This document shows positions 46,981-51,819 of a stretch of 51,819 nt of DNA, in pieces. How positions within the stretch are numbered: the first letter of the stretch is position 1; each line of letters begins with the position of its first letter. The position numbers were made by a program, and so were the translations under genes. This DNA comes from a virus, in the IMG/VR virus record IMGVR_UViG_3300042566_001407, positions 1-51,819 of that record; one strand, 5' to 3'. Below the pieces are notes generated by a model. The model was not told the DNA's origin. It saw only the letters and a program-made list of their open reading frames with translations, and did not search any database.

Positions 46981-49900
46981 ATGGGTCTCTCTCGTTTAGA
47001 TAATTTTCTAAAGTCTGTTCGTGGTACAATCATATATGTTGATCCAAACAGTCTTGATTCTACGGATAGTATTGAGAATCAAGGAAACTCACTGACTCGT
47101 CCATTTAAAACGATTCAAAGAGCACTAATTGAGGCATCAAGATTCTCTTACCAAAGAGGACTGAATAATGATAGATTTGGTAAAACAACAATTCTTCTAT
47201 ATCCAGGCGATCACGTTATAGATAATCGTCCAGGATGGATTCCTGATGGTTCAAATAATTTTAGACTTAGGAATGGTTCTACAAGTAATAATTTTCCTGC
47301 TTGGGATTTAACATCAAACTTTGATCTCACTACATCAGATAACGTACTTTATAAAATGAATAGTATTCATGGAGGAGTTATTATTCCTCGTGGTACTTCA
47401 ATTGTTGGACTCGATTTAAGAAAGACTAAAATTCGTCCAAAGTATGTTCCCAATCCAACTAACGATAATATTGAAAGATCGACTATTTTCCGTGTAACCG
47501 GCGGATGTTATATATGGCAGTTTTCTTTATTTGATGCCGATCCAAATGGACAGTGCTATCTTGATTACACTGAAAATCTTTTTGTACCTAACTTCTCTCA
47601 TCACAAATTATCTTGCTTTGAATATGCTGATGGAGTAAATGATGTAAATATTGATGATGTTTTTCAAACATATTCAACAGATCGTACTGACCTGGATATG
47701 TATTATGAGAAAGTTGGACTTGCATATGGACAATCATCTGGTCGTGCAATTGAACCAGATTATCCTTCATCTAGCATTGATATTCAACCCAAGATTGATG
47801 AATATCGTATTGTAGGTTCTACTGGAGCATCTGTTGGTATTTCAAGTATTATTTCTGGTAATGGAATTACTCCATCAAAAATAATTACAGTTACTACTGA
47901 ATCTGGCGTATCTGGCCTTGATGTAGATACTCCATTCAGAATTTCTGGTATTATTGCAGAAGGTTATAACGGACAATTTGTTGTAACTGAAAAATTAAGT
48001 GACACTGTAATTAAATATCAAGTTCAAAATGCCCCATTGGTTGCTTTCCCATCATCAACTGGGTCAACTTTATCACTTACTTCCGATACTGTAACTTCAG
48101 CATCTCCATACATCTTTAACATCTCTTTACGTTCTGTTTATGGAATGTGCGGAGTTCTTGCTGATGGTGATAAGGCATCAGGATTTAAATCAATGGTTAT
48201 TGCCCAATTCACGGGTATTGGATTGCAGAAAGATGATAATGCGTTTGTATTGTACAATTCATCTACGGGAACTTATGATGATACTACAGTTCCTGGAAAT
48301 GAGACAATTAGTACAAATTCAAGAGCAATCTTTAAACCCACATATAGGAATTTCCATATTAAGGCAATTAATGATGCATTTGTTCAGAATGTTTCAATCT
48401 TTGCGATTGGTTATGCTGAACATTTTGCTGTAGAAAGTGGTGGTGACTTTTCAGTTACCAACTCAAACTCTAACTTTGGAGCAAAGGCACTTGTTGCTTC
48501 AGGTTTTAGAAGAAATGCATTTCCTCAAGATGATCTTGGTTATATCACTCATATTATTCCACCAAAAGAAATTCCAAAGGTTGAAACCGCAATTGAATTT
48601 AATTCAATTGACGTAAGTAAGACCGTTGGGGTTGCTTCAACAGGATATCTCTATCTTTATAATCAAACAAACTCTGATGTTGCACCAGAAAATGTTCTAG
48701 AAGGATATCGTATTGGTGCTAGAGAAAATGATACTCTAAAAGTTATAATTTCAGCAGGAAGCACTGCATCAGAATATAGTGCTCGTATTGTAATGCCTGG
48801 ATCTCAGACAACTTCTGAGAAGAAATTCTATGTAAGTCGTAGTATTTCTGGTATTAATAATATTTCCAGCAATACACTTTCATTAACACAAAATCATACA
48901 TTTATAAATGGAGAATCAGTTCGCATATTGAGTGATAATGGACAACTTCCTGATGGTTTGTTGCCAAATACAGTTTATTATGCAATTACGAGTAGTAATG
49001 CAAGCAGTGGACTTACAACAACTACGCAACTGAAACTTGCAAAAACTCAAAACGATGCCATCAGTGCAAGTGAGATTTTAATTAACAACAAAGGTGGTAT
49101 TTTAAGTGTTGTAAGTAGAGTATCTGATAAGAATTCTGGGGACATTGGACACCCAGTTCAGTTTGATTATAGTAATTCGCAATGGTATATTCAGGTATCA
49201 AACAGTGAAACTGATAATAAGATTTATCCAGCAATCGTAAGTTTTGGTTCAACTATTCTTGGTGCAGCAACTCCTAGAACATATATCAATCGTAAGCAAG
49301 ATTCAAGAAATGCAAATGATACGATTTATCGTCTAAGATATGTAATTCCCGCATCTTCTGGATTGTATGCAAGACCACCAAGTGATGGATTTGTTATTCA
49401 AGAATCTAATACCACTATTGGAGCAACTAGCGGAGAAATTCAAACTTATTTTGGTGCTGGTTCTATTTCAAATGTAAATCAGCAAAGAAACTTTAGATTC
49501 GTTGCTGATGCCCAGTGGCAAGCAGGTATTGCATATATCACTACAGAACTTCCTCATAATTTATCAGTAGGATCTGAAGTCACATTTTTTAATATTAAAA
49601 GTTCAAATAATGTAATTGGTGCAAGTAATTCTGGATATAATGGAACTTATGTAGTAAGTACAATTACAAATGCTAAAGTATTTACATTTGCTTTAGACAC
49701 TGATCCAGGTGCATTAACAAATGATATTTCAGCAAGAGATTCTTCTCTTCCATATTTTAAAAGAAGTAAGTATAAGAATACCTATTATAATCTCAAAACT
49801 CAAGAAGCACAAAAATATATTGCAGGGCAACAAGATGGTGTCTATTACTTAACTGTTCTAAATTCCTCCAATTCCCCAAGTGTTGATCCTTTTACTGAGG

Positions 49901-51819
49901 AAAAATATTCTCAACCAGTAAAAGAACTTTATCCGCAAACAAATCGTGATAATCCAGAATCAGATCCAGATGAGACTCAATCGTTTGCATCTTCATCAGT
50001 AATTGGTGAAGTTGTAGTTAATGATGTCCGTAAGAGTATTACAAAAGAAACAATCTCCAAAGTTCTATCGGATAGTAATGTAGGCATTGCTATTACAGAT
50101 ATTACTTCAACAGATGCATCTACACATACTGTACATACTGCTATTGATCATGGATTAAATCGTATCACACAAGTCAGTATTACTAATGCTGGATCTGGAT
50201 ATGGGTATGGAAGTGCTACAAGTTTATATAATGCAAGTCTTGTTGGATTTGCTGGATCTGCTACAGGTGCCTTCGCTACTGCCAAAATATCAGTAGATGG
50301 ATCAGGATCTATTTCTGATATTGTAATCATGGATGGTGGGTCTTCTTATGGAATTGGAAATACTCTTTCTGTTGTAGGTGTTGCAACAACCACAGGATAT
50401 TCTCCGGCAGTAGTAACAGTTACTCAAATCTATAATAATGTTGGAGATACTATCAGAATTTCTGGAGTATCCTCCGAAGGTTATTCTACATTTAATGATC
50501 TTTATAGAATTACAAATGTTACTGTTGGAGCTGGGTATAGATTTGCAGTTTCTTCTGCATCTTCAATTTCAGTTGGTTCAACACTTGGTATTGGAACGCA
50601 ATTTACATTAAATGCATTTGCTGACCTAACTGGAGAAGCAATTAGAGTTAGTTCATTGGCATATGATAATAATTCTGGAATTGCAACTATTACAACTTCT
50701 AACCGTCATGGGTTAAAGGTTGATAATAAGATTCGTTTAATAGGATCTACTGAAGAAATATATAACGGAGATTTTGTTGTCAAAGAAAATCTCAATCTAA
50801 ATTCATTCTCCGTTACGATTGGTGTTGGAACATTTTCTCCTTCAGCAGCAGGAACTCTTTATGCATATCGCGAAGGTGTAACATCAAATGGTGGTACAAT
50901 TACAGTTGATAATGAAAATTTAAATGGCAGAATGATTCCAACTTATGCTGGAATTACAACTACTTTATCAGCACTTATTCCAGATGCACTTACGGACCAG
51001 ATTAACATTCAAAATATTGAAAATCTTGATATTAAAATTGGTGATTATTTGGTAATTGACGAAGAAATCGTGAGAGTAAAAACAACTATTCCAAGTACTC
51101 CAACAAATCCAATTTATGTTTTCCGTGGAGTTCTTGGAACAAAAGCAGTTAGTCATTCAGTCAACTCTGTTGTAAGAAGAATTTATGCCAATCCAATTGA
51201 GTTCCGTAGGCATTCAATCATTCGTGCATCTGGTCATACATTTGAATATGTTGGATTTGGTCCTGGTAACTATTCAACTGCATTCCCAGATAAACAAGAT
51301 CGTCAGATTTCTTCAATAGAGGAACTCCTTGCACAATCAACCAGAAAAGATGGTGGTATTAACTTCTATACTGGTATGAATGATAAGGGTATTTCATACT
51401 CAGGAAATAAGAGATTGAGTTCAGTTACAGGTCAAGAAGAAATCTTTGATACTCCTGTCCAAACTGTAACTGGTGAAGATATTGGAGGACTTCCTGGATT
51501 AAATGTTATTACTCCAGTTCAAGGAACATTTAGTCGTTCAATTCGTGTTGATGGTGGTAGTGATGGCAAATCAATTTCTGAGTTTAATGGACCTGTTGTA
51601 TTTGGAAATAAGATAACATCAACTTCCAATAAAGGTATTGAAGCATTCTCGCTGTTCTTGCAGGGCGATGCTACAGTTTCTAGAAAATATACCGTTGGAG
51701 TTACTACACCAATACTTTCGGGTAATCCTGGAGATGTAATTTACTATCAAAATCCAACGAAGGGTGGATATCTTGGATGGGTTTATACTACTGACAATGA
51801 ATGGTATCGTTTTGGTGCT
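46981..51819 (+). CDS. Very large virion structural protein, 5' part
   Basis: Open for 1613 codons from MGLSRLDNFLKSVRGTIIYV to the window edge, in frame at the last base. The N-terminal region ('RPFKTIQRALIEASRFSYQR', 'TTILLYPGDHVIDNRPGW', 'GGVIIPRGTSIVGLDLRKTK') looks like a parallel beta-helix of pectate-lyase type. Later parts are Ser/Thr/Gly-rich beta repeats with 'PIYVFRGVLGTKAVSHSV', typical of the giant baseplate or fibre proteins of cyanomyoviruses. No exact T4 counterpart. Role in host contact is inferred. Confidence 0.8.
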   Translation, partial: MGLSRLDNFLKSVRGTIIYVDPNSLDSTDSIENQGNSLTRPFKTIQRALIEASRFSYQRGLNNDRFGKTTILLYPGDHVIDNRPGWIPDGSNNFRLRNGSTSNNFPAWDLTSNFDLTTSDNVLYKMNSIHGGVIIPRGTSIVGLDLRKTKIRPKYVPNPTNDNIERSTIFRVTGGCYIWQFSLFDADPNGQCYLDYTENLFVPNFSHHKLSCFEYADGVNDVNIDDVFQTYSTDRTDLDMYYEKVGLAYGQSSGRAIEPDYPSSSIDIQPKIDEYRIVGSTGASVGISSIISGNGITPSKIITVTTESGVSGLDVDTPFRISGIIAEGYNGQFVVTEKLSDTVIKYQVQNAPLVAFPSSTGSTLSLTSDTVTSASPYIFNISLRSVYGMCGVLADGDKASGFKSMVIAQFTGIGLQKDDNAFVLYNSSTGTYDDTTVPGNETISTNSRAIFKPTYRNFHIKAINDAFVQNVSIFAIGYAEHFAVESGGDFSVTNSNSNFGAKALVASGFRRNAFPQDDLGYITHIIPPKEIPKVETAIEFNSIDVSKTVGVASTGYLYLYNQTNSDVAPENVLEGYRIGARENDTLKVIISAGSTASEYSARIVMPGSQTTSEKKFYVSRSISGINNISSNTLSLTQNHTFINGESVRILSDNGQLPDGLLPNTVYYAITSSNASSGLTTTTQLKLAKTQNDAISASEILINNKGGILSVVSRVSDKNSGDIGHPVQFDYSNSQWYIQVSNSETDNKIYPAIVSFGSTILGAATPRTYINRKQDSRNANDTIYRLRYVIPASSGLYARPPSDGFVIQESNTTIGATSGEIQTYFGAGSISNVNQQRNFRFVADAQWQAGIAYITTELPHNLSVGSEVTFFNIKSSNNVIGASNSGYNGTYVVSTITNAKVFTFALDTDPGALTNDISARDSSLPYFKRSKYKNTYYNLKTQEAQKYIAGQQDGVYYLTVLNSSNSPSVDPFTEEKYSQPVKELYPQTNRDNPESDPDETQSFASSSVIGEVVVNDVRKSITKETISKVLSDSNVGIAITDITSTDASTHTVHTAIDHGLNRITQVSITNAGSGYGYGSATSLYNASLVGFAGSATGAFATAKISVDGSGSISDIVIMDGGSSYGIGNTLSVVGVATTTGYSPAVVTVTQIYNNVGDTIRISGVSSEGYSTFNDLYRITNVTVGAGYRFAVSSASSISVGSTLGIGTQFTLNAFADLTGEAIRVSSLAYDNNSGIATITTSNRHGLKVDNKIRLIGSTEEIYNGDFVVKENLNLNSFSVTIGVGTFSPSAAGTLYAYREGVTSNGGTITVDNENLNGRMIPTYAGITTTLSALIPDALTDQINIQNIENLDIKIGDYLVIDEEIVRVKTTIPSTPTNPIYVFRGVLGTKAVSHSVNSVVRRIYANPIEFRRHSIIRASGHTFEYVGFGPGNYSTAFPDKQDRQISSIEELLAQSTRKDGGINFYTGMNDKGISYSGNKRLSSVTGQEEIFDTPVQTVTGEDIGGLPGLNVITPVQGTFSRSIRVDGGSDGKSISEFNGPVVFGNKITSTSNKGIEAFSLFLQGDATVSRKYTVGVTTPILSGNPGDVIYYQNPTKGGYLGWVYTTDNEWYRFGA

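Noticed and set aside
1-51819. CRISPR array, insertion sequence or integrase
   Set aside because: I saw no regularly spaced repeats, transposase or integrase motifs; the only mobile-type genes are the endonuclease VII-type and HNH genes.

Overview
The window is a piece of a T4-type marine cyanobacterial virus (cyanomyovirus) genome, most likely infecting Synechococcus or a close relative. It is AT-rich and tightly packed, with many ATGA and TGATG start/stop overlaps. It combines recognisable T4 core genes (gp59, gp33, gp32, gp53, gp48, gp4, gp54, gp26, gp51, gp5) with photosynthesis and carbon/phosphate genes typical of these viruses (psbA, psbD, hli, talC, gnd, a cyanobacterial porin, pstS, speD, thyX, phoH). 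Late promoters of the T4 type (TATAAATA-like) stand before the virion genes. Near-consensus sigma70 promoters (TTGACA, 17 bp, TATAAT) stand before the metabolic genes and gp32.

Layout. 1-6372: a seven-gene glycan cassette: GDP-fucose synthase (cut by the window edge), a GT-B-like protein, a GT-A protein, an HtrL/YibB-type protein, GT4, alpha-1,2-fucosyltransferase (GT11), a GT6 blood-group-type transferase and GT25. 6369-9069: phosphate module, a porin and pstS, the latter with a candidate Pho box. 9088-10369: hli genes and a peroxiredoxin. 10399-12302: lysis region, with a C39-like peptidase and a GH24 lysozyme on the plus strand, and a holin-like protein plus small genes on the minus strand. 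12382-15422: psbA, a freestanding endonuclease VII-type gene, a small membrane protein, psbD. 15477-23895: talC, gnd, HNH, glutaredoxin, speD, thyX, phoH, a PD-(D/E)XK nuclease, gp33 and many small conserved genes. 23950-25882: gp59, a DUF1825-like gene, gp32. 25883-28855 (minus): gp53, gp48, an unknown gene, gp4. 28898-45106: tail genes (gp54, gp26, gp51, two tape-measure-like proteins with wall-hydrolase domains, hub protein, gp5, fibres). 45159-46891: small genes, tRNA-Leu, tRNA-Thr, a Mom-like protein. 46981 to the end: a very large structural protein still open at the edge.

The most striking observations are two apparent programmed -1 ribosomal frameshifts. The first (11122-11193) has an A AAA AAG slip site directly followed by TAG and then a textbook H-type pseudoknot (13-bp stem, 8-bp second stem, no linker). 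It would fuse the C39-like peptidase to the lysozyme, whose catalytic half has no usable start codon of its own. The second (30498-30504) is a T TTT TTC site at the end of gp26 that opens into gp51 in the -1 frame just before the tape-measure gene, matching the logic of the lambda G/GT tail chaperone frameshift.

Other points of interest are promoters nested inside terminators, a GDP-fucose/GT11/GT6 set that could build a blood-group-like glycan, and an intergenic element found twice. Functions were assigned by reading motifs and by memory of the families; no database search was run.
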